Part shown: in pieces, positions 10,637 to 23,922 of the stretch | Layout of the letters: each line of letters begins with the position of its first letter | Position numbering within the stretch: the first letter of the stretch is position 1 | Assembly: GCA_018902385.1 (NCBI GenBank) | Contig: JABSSW010000004.1 | Span: 682,001-746,000 of the forward strand | Source of the DNA: Physcia stellaris | Lineage: Eukaryota > Ascomycota > Lecanoromycetes > Caliciales > Physciaceae | Reading direction: 5' to 3' | DNA length: 64,000 nucleotides | The notes under the pieces: generated by a model | The model's database searches: none | What the model saw: the letters and a program-made list of their open reading frames with translations, nothing else | What the model was told of the DNA's origin: nothing | Translations under genes and position numbers: made by a program

Positions 10637-13600
10637 ATGGGGAAACAGAAGAAGACGTATGATGTCTTTGATCGGAACAAACCTGTAACCTGTGTTCGAT
10701 TGCCTCAACTCGATTCAAGGCAGCCAGGCGATAGTAATCGGATGGAAGGCAAGAATTTGAATACTAACCTTGGCATCGCCAAATCGGAATCGCACATGTC
10801 CAGTCCTAGTGGACCAAGGAGCCACGACAATCCCAATCTTGCTAAGACAGCGTCGACGGGAGCAGATCAGTCAGGAAGCATCAAAGTGAAGATCCCACGG
10901 CTCACCCACGATCTACGGCCCGAACCGAGTTCGACATCTTACCCTACTTTAGCAGCTTCACTACTTCATCGAAATCCAACTCAACCCAAGGTCAGTGGAA
11001 GCGGAAACTCTTCGCGCTTGACCAGGAAGGGTTTTAAGAATGCTCCAACTAAGCCAGGGAATATATCGTTGCAGCTTACTGGACCCCTCAAACCCCAAAC
11101 GAGGGCAGCAGTGAACAGCAGCAGCAAAGACCCCAAATTCGCAAAACGACAAGAAACTGTCTCAGTCGGTCCAAGATCCCAAGTTGATAGAGGAAAGAGG
11201 GTCCCAGTGAGCGCAAGTCCACAAGGATCACGTGCCTCTCACAAGCAAGAAGCTTCAACCAATGAGAAGGGCAGTGACGGTGGCGCTAGCGAAATGATGC
11301 CTTCCCTCACTTCATCACACCCTCACCGACCTTCTCCCCTTCCATCTTCGCCGAAAGTGAGCCATCACCTTCCCGAGCTCGCCTCGTCCCTTCAAAAATG
11401 GACAGACTACGCCAATCACACATCCAATGCAGATCAGCGGGGAGCTCCCATCAGATTTAGCCTTTCTCGTCGTGGCAGAATGTCTCAGCGAGCTCCATCT
11501 TCCTATCGCCCGAGAGGAACAACCCAACGGCAGTATGTTGGTGCCGCTGCTCGGCCATACAATGACTGGACCACGTGGGTCGAAGTTGCAATTGTTCTTT
11601 ATGGCCTGACGCCCGATGTTAGCACCCATGACCTCTGGAGCAGCTTCAACAAGGAGGGAAACATCACCACGATCGATATTTTTGAAAACCTCTCTGGATC
11701 AAGGACTGGAAAGGCGAAAATCAGGTTTAGGTAGGGTACTCGTGTTTGCTCCACCCATGGTCGATGGCTTGTAGCTGATGTTTACACCAGCCCTCCGCCA
11801 GCAAGAGCATTTTGGCAGGATGACAGCTATCGTGTGAGCAGCGCAGAGGGGCCTTGTTACGTGCGGATGGACTTCGACTTGAAACAACGGACGTTCAAAA
11901 CGCCAAGTCCAGTGAATCCAAAGAAAGTGTATGACGAAGTCATGGTAAGGCTCCTAGGCACAATGCGAGGCTTCTCTCCATTGATGTGCTTTGTTAGACT
12001 CTCAACGCAGGATCCATCGATTTTGGGATCATGTATGATCCCGTCACCATGATGAACATGTTCACGGCAGTCGCTTCGCCAACTAAGATGATTAAGTTCC
12101 ATCAGAACATGCGTCGTCGCGAAATTGTTGTCGAGTTTGCGCTGGATATGTCTGATCCTTGTCCGCCGGGCACGCATTCACAGACTTCGGAGCAGCACAG
12201 AATAGAGAACATTCGTTTCAGCATCCCGTTCCGCCAGCTAGAGGAAATCCACCAAGTCGATGCTGATCGAGATACGGTAGTCCTTGTCCTGGCTTTGGAT
12301 CAACCACCACAATTCTTTCGGAAAGTCGACGAAAATTACACTCACGAGGAAAACGGAAGCTCCTGGAAGGAAAACGACGCTTGGTACCGACAGACTGACA
12401 TAGCTCAGGACCTTCGAAGCCTTCAATCTTCCCCTGTAACACTCAGGAAATTCAAGCCCGTCATCGACATCGGTAAGTATGATTTCATCTGTGTCGGATG
12501 CAGTGCTAACTTCGAAAAGGCCGCTGGACTACTTATCGCTTCACTCTAAATATGAGACGGAACGACCGCCAGGTTTTTGACGAAATGTGCCAGGCTTTTC
12601 AAGACCACAACATCCGCATTACACCTTTCCCAAGGTTCAAGCTGATCAGGGATCGTGAGCCAGCAGTCTGGGAATTCATTGATAAACCATTTGTAATCCA
12701 TGCAACGCCGAAGAACGCATTGGAGGAATTGAAGGAGGACATAGTGCCTCCACTGACCTTTCCCGTCCGCTTTCAGCTCGAAGTCTGTATCTCGCAAGGT
12801 GTATTGAATGAGCATAATCTTACGCAGAACTTCGTTACGCGGCTTATGAGTATGGATCGAGTCAAAGCCCAAGATGTGCTGGAATACATTGCCAACCAAA
12901 AAAAACGACTGTTCGATCCGATGGAGATATTCTCCATGAAGGTCACCAGAGGCTCAGCTTCGAAGAAGAGTATTCCTAAATACTGCGCTTATATTCGATC
13001 AGCGACAGTCACTCCAACTACTGTCTACTACAACACACCTACAGTTGAGACATCTAATCGAGTTCTTCGTCAGTATTCCGAACATGCTGATCGGTTCCTG
13101 CGCGTCAAATTCGCAGACGAGAAATTTCGGGTATGATTGCTCTTAACAGCATACTGCCTAGCCCCCTACTAAGTCATACAGGGTCGTGTTCATTCCACGG
13201 ATAAAGATACCATGAACGAGGTTTTTACCAGAATCAAGCGTACCATGGTGAACGGCATTACTATAGGAGACCGCCACTATGAGTTTCTTGCTTTCGGAAA
13301 TTCTCAATTCAGAGAGCACGGTGCATACTTCTTCGCACCTCTTCCATATTTGACTGCAAGGCGTATTCGTCAGTGGATGGGAGACTTCAACGAGATACAA
13401 GAGGTTGCTAAACACGCCGCCCGTCTTGGCCAGTGTTTCTCGACAACGCGCGCGATCAGCTGCGCCAGAGCCACTATTAAACCCATTAAAGACATCAAGC
13501 GCAATGGTTACGAATTTTCCGATGGCGTAGGGAAAATCTCGCCATTCCTTGCCCAGCTTACAGCTAGCGAGCTTAGACTAGGCACGCCAGAACCCCCATC

Positions 13601-16041
13601 GGTATTGCAGTTCCGCTTAGGAGGCTGCAAGGGTGTTCTGGCTGTATGGCCTGACGTTCCATCTTCTGAAATCCACGTTCGAGAGACCCAGGAAAAGTTT
13701 GCGGCAATTCACTGTGGCTTGGAAATCGTTCGCTGGTCTCAGATGGCTTCCGCCAATCTCAACCGGCAATTGATTCTTGTGCTCTCTTCCTTGGGTGTGT
13801 CCGATGATGTTTTCATGGGTAAAATGAAACTGCAGCTGGCAAACCTTGGACAAGCAATGACAGAAGAAAAGCCGGCTCTCGCTCTTCTACAGAAAGATAT
13901 CGATCCTAATCAGGTGACCCTGACGCTTGCTGGTATGATCTTAGATGGCTTCCAGAAGACTAGCGAGCCCTTCCTTGTGTCCCTGCTACACCTCTGGAGG
14001 GCATGGTCGATCAAGGCTTTGAAGGAGAAAGCCCGGATCCTGATTGGCAATGGAGCTCTCCTACTTGGCTGCATCGACGAGACGGGAATACTGAAAGGCC
14101 ACTTTGATGGAGTGAACATCAACCGTGCCAAGACACTGCAGGAAAAAGAGTCCATGCTTCCGGAAGTGTTCGTTCAATTGTCCAAAGGACCTAATGGCAA
14201 ACCTTACGTTGTGAAAGGTCCAATGTTGCTGGCGAGAAACCCGTCTCTTCACCCTGGTGACATTCGTGTCGTTCGTGGAGTTGACATCACCGCGTTACAT
14301 CACCTTAAAGACGCAGTAGTCTTGCCTCAAACAGGAGACAGGGATATCTCTAGCATGTGTGCCGGCGGAGACCTAGATGGAGATGACTATGTAGTTATGT
14401 GGGACAAGGATCTACTGCCAGCGGAGTGGAACCATGAGCCGATGGACTACACTGCACCAAAGCGGCAGAAACTTGACCGTGACGTGACTATCGATGACAT
14501 TACGTCGTTCTTTGTAAACTATATGAAGAACGATGCTTTGGGATCGATCGCGCATGCACACATTGCGCAAGCTGACTGGTCTGATAAGGGAGTCAAAGAT
14601 GAGAAATGTATAGAATTGGGCAATCCTTGAGAGACACATCTGCTGACTTCCTTTAGGTCTTGAGCTTGCTAGCTTACATTCCACCGCTGTTGACTATGTC
14701 AAGTCTGGAGTACCAGCTATTTTAAGGCGAGAGCTGCGTCCAAGGAAATGGCCTCATTTCATGGAAAAAGACAAGCCAAAGGATCAGACATACGATTCGA
14801 AGAAGGTTTTGGGCCAACTCTACGATCACATCGAACGCGTAGATTTCGTTCCAGCCTTCGATATGCCCTTTGATCCTCGTATCCTGCACGCTTACACGCT
14901 GGATGACCTTACTATCCGGAAGGCCGCCGAATTAAAATTAGAATACGACGCTGCAATCCGTCGTATCATGGCTCAATATGAGATCAACACCGAGTTCGAG
15001 GTGTGGTCAGTGTACGTGCTACAGCATTCTAAAGTTATGAGAGACTTCCCACTTCATGAAGAGGTCGGTAGACATTCCCAGGCACTTAAAGACGACTTTA
15101 GAACAGAATGCCACAAGCTGGCGGGCGGCAGCGACTTTCAAGCTCTTGCACCTTTCGTTGCTGCCATGTACCATGTCACGAACGACGAGATGCAACTAGC
15201 ATTAAGTGAATGCCGCGCGATGGTGAACGTGGCTGGTATAGATACACCAAAACGGAAGATGGTGCCTTCCAGCATGCCTCTTATGAGCTTTCCATGGCTT
15301 TTCCCACGTGTATTAGGGCAAATCGCCAACGGAGACCCTAGTGGCAACCACGAGGACATGACGATAGCTGTGCAAGGGGATCTGAAGCGTTCTGCGCCGA
15401 AAATGAAGGTTCCCGGGACCACCGACGAAGACATGCTCTTGGAGACAGCTGAAGGAATTGTACACCGTGGAGAGAAACTTGCGTTATTTGATCATCCAGA
15501 CGAACACAGTTGCAATCTTGACGAGCAACCAGCTAGTTCTCGGGGAACTGGTGCATCTAGCAGCTCGGTCCCCATCAGCATGTCAGGTGGCTCCATGGAC
15601 GATAGCTCGCTTCTGGCCCGTGAGCCAGCAACGACCGAAACTACGCGGTTTGAGGCACCACCACCTACAACTAGCACGTCTGTTGCCAATTCAATTACTT
15701 CCTCGGCGCTGGATTTGAGCGATAGTTGTACGCTCAGCCCTAATGCGTCCCGGCTTGATGAGCTGTTCCTGCATGAGGAACAAGATGTCGGCACACTGTC
15801 GAACATTCTCACACCGAGCATTTCAGAACCCGGATCACCTAAGCGAAACGAGAGACTGCACGAGAGCAAAGCACCCTCTACAGGATCGTTGGTCGAGGAA
15901 GAGAACAGTGGAAGTAATGCAGGTGATGAGTGGGAGGGGAGCGAGGATGAGGATGTGAGCAGCCAAGGCTCGGTGGAAGTCCATATTATCCAGAAAGGGC
16001 CGTCATACTTGGATCGGCTCACGCGATTGAATGAAAGCTGA
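10637..16041 (+). CDS. RNA-dependent RNA polymerase (RNA-silencing type)
   Basis: Cellular RdRP that turns aberrant single-stranded RNA into dsRNA for Dicer in fungal RNA silencing (QDE-1/SAD-1/RRP family). Six exons: 10637-11730, 11791-11944, 11998-12472, 12520-13130, 13182-14607, 14657-16041, all in phase, 1,714 aa. The catalytic loop CAGGDLDGDDY (DLDGD at 14370-14384, about residue 1175) is intact. Just upstream is KGPMLLARNPSLHPGDIR, and downstream LELASLHSTAVDYVKSG, both RdRP signatures. Residues ~310-375 resemble an RRM (IVLYGLTPDVSTHDLW, GKAKIRF). Residues 1-290 are Ser/Pro-rich and basic, the C-terminal ~200 residues Ser-rich and acidic; both look disordered. The architecture with an N-terminal RRM-like domain suggests the SAD-1/RRP branch more than QDE-1, but I am not sure of the paralogue. 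Its downstream neighbour is the large block of mutated transposons. Confidence 0.95.
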
Positions 16042-16316
16042 TGAATGCGCGAAAGGCCCTGAGCGAAGGGACGGAGTTTCAGGTACGTTGCAATTATTCA
16101 ATTCGGGTTGAGGAGGAGGGTTAACTATTCGTCCCTGAATGAGGACACTTCATCATAGAGGCCGCCATCACTGTCGTCGTTGGTGCCTTTTTTGGCATAA
16201 AATCTAGCCTGAAGTTGCCTGAATTAGGTAAAACAGAGAAGAAAAGCATCAATGAAGATTGTTTTTGATATTGCGTCTGGAAGAAGTGACAAATTTTTAT
16301 CATTAGGGGTTTATCC
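16042..16316. other. Short intergenic stretch downstream of RdRP
   Basis: 3' end of the RdRP gene; nothing else that I can support. Confidence 0.4.
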
Positions 16317-16459
16317 CATGGTCTGGTAATAAGTGGTGCTTATTTTGAGGATACATCGACAGATCTACGAATACCCGACTTCGGGCGAAATCAGAAGATG
16401 ATTTTGTCTTCATGTCACTTTCATATCGTCTTCAGAATCGTTTTCATATGCTTTGTGCC
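16317..16459 (+). repeat. Left arm of an inverted repeat bracketing the transposon block
   Basis: About 140 bp that matches the reverse complement of 27996-28124. Best-conserved core: GACAGATCTACGAATACCCG, followed by an AATCAGAA(G/A)ATGAT segment, and at the far end a TATGCTTTG(T/C)GCC segment. Several small indels separate the arms. Origin unknown: possibly two copies of a dispersed repeat in opposite orientation, or the ends of a larger element. Confidence 0.7.
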
Positions 16460-17069
16460 AAACACGGGTAAGCGTTTTATCAGATTGAGTGTATTGATGG
16501 CGATGCATGAGGCAAGATAGCATCACACCAGATCATGAAATAGTCATGATTCAATAATGTGAAGTCTTCGAGTAAGAATCTCTGTCTAATGTATCTCTAT
16601 CATTACAGATACGAAAAAAACTTGTTCATACTTGAAAATGTTCGACTCGACTGAGAAAAAAGAAATTACAACTCTAGTTTTGCAGTTGACATTGAACATA
16701 TTCAGATGTTGAAAACGACACTGAAAACACATTTTATGTCACAAATCAAATTTTTGAAATAATTCAACAACGAAACGTGATATTGATTCAGTTGACGCGT
16801 CATTTGAATCGTTTATTCTTTGCGCATCAATCAATGCGTAATTGAATATAATGAAAAAAACGTCATGATCGCAATTGAATAAAAAAATCAAAACATCAAC
16901 GAGCAAAAAACTTTGTTTTTGTGAACATTCGAGAATGCATTAAACGCATGAAAAATAAAAAAAATCGTCGCAAAAAATCGTTCAGAAATGATTTCAAACA
17001 TTCGTAATTTATTTTGAAAATTCACAGTTTTCGACAATCAATGAAAAATTCGTTAAACGAATCGATTTC

Positions 17070-18078
17070 ATGATCAATCAATTTCATAAAAATCAAATCA
17101 AAATGAAAAAAAACAACGTCGTCATTCGTCGCGACATTACAAAATTGATTATTCATTCAAATTTTTTTTTTCGCGAACAAAATGAATTTTCGCAATTGAA
17201 CAATCGTCGTCGTTGCGTCGTCAATATCACGAATTACGATCAACAAAAATACGAAAATCATTGTTCGTTTCAACGACGCGAACAAAAAACAACAATTGAG
17301 CAAATACGAAACGAGACGCATAGTCAAAAACATCAACGTTTGCATTGAAAAAAAAAACATACAAACGAAATATATTCGTGCGATCAAAAAATTTTTTAAC
17401 GAGAATTTTGCGATACACGCGATAAACGCAAAAAAAATTGAAAAATTGAAAAATTGAAAAACAACAATGCGTGAACGACGATTTTCGACAGAAAAACAAA
17501 AACGATCGTTCAAACTCACGCGATTATGATGAACGAAATAAAAATCAAAAAATTCAATTTAACGACGATCGAAAAAAAAAACGACGATGCGTAAAATCAA
17601 AAAAAAAACGAAAACGTGAAAAAATTGAAAAAAATGAAAATTTTGTACGTGTTTTGAAAAAACAAACTCACGACAAAACAATTGTATTATATCATGATCA
17701 TCGAAATCATCATTTCGAAAATGAAAAACGCGATGCTGAATAACAACATTATAATTGACGAGAAATTGAAAATTTGTTCGATGTTTAACAAAATCTGCAA
17801 AACGATTCAATGTTATAAATGTCATCAACACGAGCACATTACAATTCAATGCACGAAAAAAAAAATGCGATTATTGCGCAAAAACGCATGTTACAAAAAA
17901 GAAAAAATGTGTACAAAACTACAAAATCAAATGTTGTGTGTGCGAAAAAGCACACAATTCATGAAAAAAAATGCAAAAAAAACAGAAAAAAATTGAACGT
18001 ATCAAATATCAATTCTCGATCACGTCGACGAAATTTTCGAAACAAAAATAACAATACATCGTCGTTAACAAAACGATA
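17070..18078 (+). pseudogene. LINE ORF1 (gag-like) remnant with CCHC zinc knuckles
   Basis: Nucleic-acid-binding ORF1 protein of a LINE, broken. At 17811-17852 one frame reads CYKCHQHEHITIQC, a perfect CX2CX4HX4C knuckle. Just downstream, in a shifted frame, CDYCAKTH and CCVCEKAHNS follow, as in the triple-knuckle arrays of Tad1-like ORF1 proteins. The frame change shows at least one indel. Upstream sequence from about 17070 is lysine/asparagine-rich, as expected after massive G-to-A mutation of the coding strand. Boundaries are approximate. Confidence 0.75.
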
Positions 18079-18429
18079 GCGAAATCAATGAACACGTTCG
18101 ATAACAATTCAAAATCGATGATAAAAACAAAAAAATTCAATCAATTGAAAAATATACAACGACGAGAAATCGAAAAAACTCAAACGAAAAAAACATTATT
18201 CGACGAAATCAACAAACGCAAAAAAACAAACATTTATGCATCGACAATATCAATGATTCAATCGATTGAAACATTGATATTTTCACAAATTTTATCGAAT
18301 TCGCAAAAATTTCGAGATAAACAAAACGACAAATCGACGTCATCGATTAAAAACAAAAAATCGTCAACGATCAAAAAAAGAATCGAAAAATCAAAAAAAA
18401 AACAGTTTTTTCATCACGATTAATCGAAC

Positions 18430-21400
18430 ATTTCTAAAAAACGTTACGAACAAACATACGAAATTCAATTCATCGAAAAAATATTAAAAAACGATATATT
18501 GTCGATATTACAATACAACGTCAACAACTCGAAAATTCAAATCATGATATCGTTGTTCGAAACGAAAAGCATCGCAAAATACGACGTTTTGATCATTCAA
18601 AAATTTTGAAAAAACTCATTTCAATTCACGACAAATAACAAATTTTCGCAACATTTTGAATTTTTGTACATGTCAAACGCGATTACGAAAATGTGTTTGT
18701 TCGTCAACAAAAAAATAACGAAAACGATTTACACTCACACGTTTCACAACAAAAATTTGATTTCGTTGAAAATGCAAACGACGAACAACAAAATTATCAA
18801 CATTCACAACATGTACAATTCATGCAAAAAAAACGAAAACAACAATACGTTATTCAATTTCAAAAAAACGTTGCAAAAAAATTCAAAAAAAAACATATCG
18901 TCGTAAAAAATTTCAATTTACATCATTTCAATTGAAACAAACAACATGTGAAAACAAACGTCGACGCATATGAATTCATTGTTACAATAAAAAAATACAA
19001 ATTGAAAAAAGTCATATCAATCGAATTGATTATGTGAAACAAACACAAAAACGAAAACACAATTGATTTCACATACACGACGTCGTTATTCAAAAACAAT
19101 ATTATCGAAACGAACATCGACAAAAAAATGAACAATCATTCGAATCATTGTTCGATTAAAACGATATTGAATTTACGAACGAGAACGATCGAAACAAAAC
19201 GCACAAAAATTTGAAAAAAAACGAACGTAAACGTTTTTCGAAAAAAATTACAAATCAAAATAACGAACAATGAAACGTTTTCGTCATCGAAAAAAATATT
19301 TAACAATCGAGCAAACGAAATAAATAAACAAATAAAAAAATTAATGAAAACAATTTAAAAAATCATCGAAATATTCATTTCGCTCAACAAATCGAACGTA
19401 TATTCGAAATCGAAATTTATTAAAAAATGCAAACAAATCTCGAAAACGACAAAAACGATCAAAAAAAAATATCAACGCAAAAACGAAATCGAAAAATTGT
19501 GAATATCATATAAAAAAATCAAAAATTATTTGAATCGCGTCGTCGTCAAAATCATAAAAATACAATACAAAAAAAAATCGAAAAAAAGTGTAATACATCA
19601 AATAATATGTAAAAAATTTGCAAATAAACAAAAAACAAAATTTCGAAAAAAATTTGTATGTCAATTTTACACGATCATTCATTCATGTTATCAAAAACGA
19701 ATTTAGTCAAAAAAACAATCATATTTTTGAAAAAGTTTTTTTCGTCGTCGTCAACGATAATTCTAACGAATATACAGAAAACTACATACAATCAAAATTT
19801 GAAATTGAAAAACATACAATTTCACGAAATAATCAAAATTATTGCGATACAAATTTTCAACAAAATTTCAAAGCACGACGATATCATCAACAAAATATTG
19901 AAATGAATCAACGACATTATAACATTTCATTTACAACGCATATTTAACGTTAATTTGAACGCAAAATATTGTTTTAAACATTTTCGTAAATCGATTACAA
20001 TCGCATTGCGCAAATTAAACAAAAAAACGTATTCATTCGCATTTTCATATCGATCGATAATTTTGTTGAATACAATAAACAAAATCATGAAATTCATATT
20101 GATCAAACGTATTAATTATTTGACGAAAACGTACAATTTGTTGTCGCGTACGCATTTCGAAATCAAAAAAAAAATATATTCACAAAACACGTTTTGCATT
20201 ACATGATGAAACGCATACATTCGATTTGAAATAAAAAAAAATAATCGTGATTATGTTGTTGAACGTAATGAAAATATTCGACAACATAACACGACAAAAA
20301 TTATTACACAATTTGAAAATGAAACGATTCGACGAAAAATTGATGCGATTCATTGATTTTTTTTTGAACAATAAAATGACGATATTAAAAACAGACGAAT
20401 ACGATATCGAATGATTGAAAATTTTTGTAAACATTTCACAAAACTCATTCATGTTATCGATTTTTTTTTTTTTTTACAACGCATCATTATTGAAAAAATT
20501 GAAACGAAAAAATATTTTTGCGAGCGATTTCGTCGATGACGTGAAATTGATGAACGAAAATCAAATCATTGAAAAATGCAACGAGAAAATAATTAAAACA
20601 CACGAGAAAATTTGCGTATCGTGAACATTGAAACACGAAATGAAATTCGCATCGTTCAAATATCAATTCATTTATTTCAATCGAAAAAAAAAACACAAAC
20701 GTTATCGAATTTATACGATTGCTCGAATTCAATCAAATGATAAAAACGAAAAAAAAAATGAAATATCTAAAAATTATTATGAACACGAAATTCAATTGAA
20801 AAACGCACGTGAATCAAAACAAAACGAAAACATTGAAATCGATAAAAACATTGCGAAATTTCAACGATACAACATGAAATGCAAAATTTTCACGAATGAA
20901 ACAAATGATGCACGCGATTTTCATTTCACAATTCATATACGCATGTTCGATGTGATACACGTCGACAAAAAAAAATTATTTCAAAAAAATAGTCAAAAGT
21001 TTGACGAGCGTGCAATATCAAATCGAAAAAATTATAACAAAAACATACAAAATAACGTCGAAAAAAACGTTCAACATCGAAATCAATTCAATGTCAATGT
21101 ATTTGCGATTGAACAAACTCATCAACGCGACGACAATAAAATTGATCACAAATTCGACGTACGAAACGATCATAAAAAATCGTTTCATCAAAAAATCGAA
21201 ATGCGTTAATTTATTGAAAAAATTAATGAATAGATTCGAACGCAATACGAGCATCAAAACAAAAAATATGAAAAAAATAATTTCATTCGCGACGTCGTCA
21301 TGATGAACATCGTCGCGCGTACGTATCAATAAAAACAAAAAAAAAATCGAAAAAAATCACAAAAAACAATTCGAATCGTATTCAGTCAATTACATTTACA

Positions 21401-21950
21401 TCGACGAAAATGACATCGACGATAAAATAAAAATCGCAACGATTTCGTCAAAAACGAATTTAACAACGTCAAAAACATATTTGAAATTCATAACGTCATA
21501 CACAATGTATTCGACGAAATTGTACGAAATCATTTTGACAAAAATCATGAAATTACATTCGTTTATCGAAAAAAAAAAATCGAAATTTGTCATTTGCATC
21601 GATAATCAGACAACGATATTTGCGATTTACAATTCGAAAATCAATTCGAATCAATATTTGATAAAATGAATAGTATAATTGATTGACGATTTACGACGTC
21701 AAAACATCGAAATGAAATTGCATTGAATATCGATTCACGTTGACATCGAAAACAATGAAAAAACGAACGTTACGATCAAACAAATCACGAAATGAAAATT
21801 GAAAAATCAAAAAAATAAACGAAAAAAAATGAATACGAATCAAATTGTTTCGCAAACACAATTGATGAAAATGTTGAAAAACGCGATCAAAATCACAATG
21901 AACAAAAAAATGCAACATCAATGAATCAACGAATGAAAAAATTGCGATAA
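18430..21950 (+). pseudogene. LINE ORF2 remnant: endonuclease, reverse transcriptase, RNase H
   Basis: Polyprotein that would cut target DNA and copy the LINE RNA; here dead. Near 18505 ILQYNVNNSK and, further on, KYDVLIIQ mark an APE-like endonuclease. At 19955-20206 the segment with YRSIILLNTINKIMK and RINYLTKTYNLL matches the start of LINE reverse transcriptases, and 20526-20543 encodes DFVDDV, the remnant of the catalytic YxDD box with both aspartates kept. Near 21389 YIYIDEND and near 21596 CIDNQTTIFAI are RNase H motifs. Several stop codons and frame changes intervene. Conservation of CpA-, CpG- and TpG-containing codons alongside loss of CpC/CpT ones reflects the mutation bias. Confidence 0.85.
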
Positions 21951-22048
21951 AAACAAAACGTTATATTCGATAATAACGAAATCGAGCAAATCGATGTTAA
22001 AATTACACGACAAATTCAACAAAAAATTCAACGCAATTGCAATACAAT

Positions 22049-22339
22049 TGTAAAACTCAAGAAGTGTAACATCAAAGATGTATAGCAGAAACGATTGTAT
22101 GACTAGACTAATAATTGCAAAGTTAACTATCTTACAAATTTTTGTTTATATAATCAATTAATTTGCTCAATCGTACACATATTTCGAATCATATTCGAAA
22201 GTATGAATTTATTGTATTGAATCGAAAATCTGTTGTTGATTTAATCAAACTGATTTTCTCGATGATCGAACTGTTTGATATAATTTTATCGAGATTCGAC
22301 TCGCAATGTCTCGATGATTTGAATTTTGAGTATTTTACA
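22049..22339 (+). repeat. Left LTR of the nested element (291 bp)
   Basis: Differs from the right LTR at 33 positions by my count, all transitions; 28 are in CpT/ApG context, 2 in CpC/GpG, 3 in CpA/TpG. No length difference. Confidence 0.9.
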
Positions 22340-23657
22340 TGCGCTTCTTTTTTAGCATCGAAATCTTTTGAGATGATTTTCTTTCATATGTTTTGAGCAG
22401 AAATTCTGAGTTTTCGTCTTTGAAATTTGAAAAATCGCTGTAATCGCGATTTTCGCATTTGATTTGAAAAATCACTGTGATCGTGATTTTCGCATCGAAT
22501 ATCATTTTATTCGATTTCTATCAGTTTGCATTAAAAATCTGAAAATCATTTTCGTGAATGATTCAAAAAAAGCATGATTTGATGACTCGAACTGTTTGTT
22601 GTTTTCAGTATCGAGAACTTGATTTCGTACAATTCACGATTTTCGATATGATGACTGACAACTAACTGAATGACAGTGAAATTTGAATTCGAGTTCTTTT
22701 TTACTTTTTTATTTTTTTACATTTTACATCAGAATCGATGAGTTGTTCGAAAAGATGATTAAACGCGAAAAACGTCGAATATTTTATTTTCATTGATAAA
22801 ATAGACGCGATCGCATTGAATACATCAGATTTCGAAAACTTTTTCGATTTTTTGTTTTCATCTCATCACGATACTCAATGCTCGATTAGATCGAACAACA
22901 GTTTCTGAAAGTGTTTTTGACACGATTCAGCTTTTCATGCGTCATAAATTCTAGGCAATAAGCAGCACAGAGTGATGACATGAGATCGTAATGTCGTGAT
23001 TTTGACATGACTATTCGAGTCAGTTGCTCTATCATAAGAAATGTATTTTACAGAACGTTTGAACGCGTCATGATATTAGATTGCTCTCGAGTCGATTGCA
23101 TCATCAGAAAGTTTGTATTGTCGTGCTGTTGATTTTCAAATACGTTTTCGTTACGAGTTTATCTTTGACTTTATTTTTTGTCAATGTCGATGTTTTGTAA
23201 GTTGATACGTGAGATTTTTAGCGAAGTTTTTTTTCTTCTTTTAGCTTGAACTTCTTTTTATTTTTGAAAGATCTCGACGAAGTTTTGAGCAATGATACTC
23301 GCGAGATTTTCTGCGATCACTACTTCGTGAATGCACAGTTCATGTTTTATTTTCTGATAGTTTGCTATTACATTCACGTAAAGTTAGTTCATATCAATTC
23401 TCGTTGAATTGAAACGATAGCTTGTCGAAAATTTTGAACGAGATACTTGATTGCAATTCTTTGATTCATGTTTGCATGTCTAGATTTTGTCAAGATGTTT
23501 TGCGCATTATATTTTGCAATTTACGATCGTGCTCGCATGCTAGAATATGACGAGATGTTTTGCTTTATTTGCATGCTCAGATCATGCTAGAATCGTGCTC
23601 GATGTCACGACGAATCATCTCGCTCGTTTGTTTTATTTGGTCAATTTATGCTCTCAG

Positions 23658-23922
23658 ATGTTTCTCATCAAAGTGCTCGATCAGAAATTGTTTGCATGAG
23701 CGACGTTTTTCTTTTTATGACTTTATTGAATCTGCAATACATGCGTATTGATTTTGAAATGCTTTTCATCAAAGTGTTTGATCAGAAATTGTTTCATACG
23801 AATGACGTTTTTCTTTTTATAATTTTATTCGGTCTGCAATACATTCGTATTGATTTTGAGATGTTTCTCATCAGAGTGCTCGATCAGGAGTTGTTTCACA
23901 CGGATGACGTTTTCTTCTTGTT
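23658..23922 (+). repeat. Tandem repeat, about 101-bp unit, 2.6 copies
   Basis: Units begin at 23658, 23759 and 23861 with ATG(T/C)TT(C/T)TCATCA and share a GACGTTTT(T)CTT segment and CTGCAATACAT(G/T)CGTATTG. They lie in the interior of the nested LTR element. The copies differ by transitions. Confidence 0.8.

Larger units (their letters stand above)
16600..22048 (+). mobile_element. Decayed Tad1-like non-LTR retrotransposon (LINE), left part
   Basis: Extremely A-rich plus strand with recognisable LINE order: ORF1 CCHC knuckles (about 17.8 kb), endonuclease (about 18.5 kb), reverse transcriptase (20.0-20.7 kb), RNase H (21.4-21.7 kb). The C-terminal zinc region lies beyond a nested LTR element, at 26.4-26.8 kb. 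All reading frames are broken by stops and frameshifts, so the element is dead. The 5' boundary is not sharp: the A-rich texture starts near 16.6 kb. CC, GG, CT and AG dinucleotides are strikingly scarce while CA, TG and CG remain, producing long A runs on the coding strand. The intact length without the insertion would be about 6 kb, close to Tad1-type elements. Confidence 0.88.

Noticed and set aside
15492-16022. Minus-strand frame of 176 codons, Ser-rich
   Set aside because: Antisense shadow of the RdRP C-terminal tail; the plus-strand frame carries the conserved protein.
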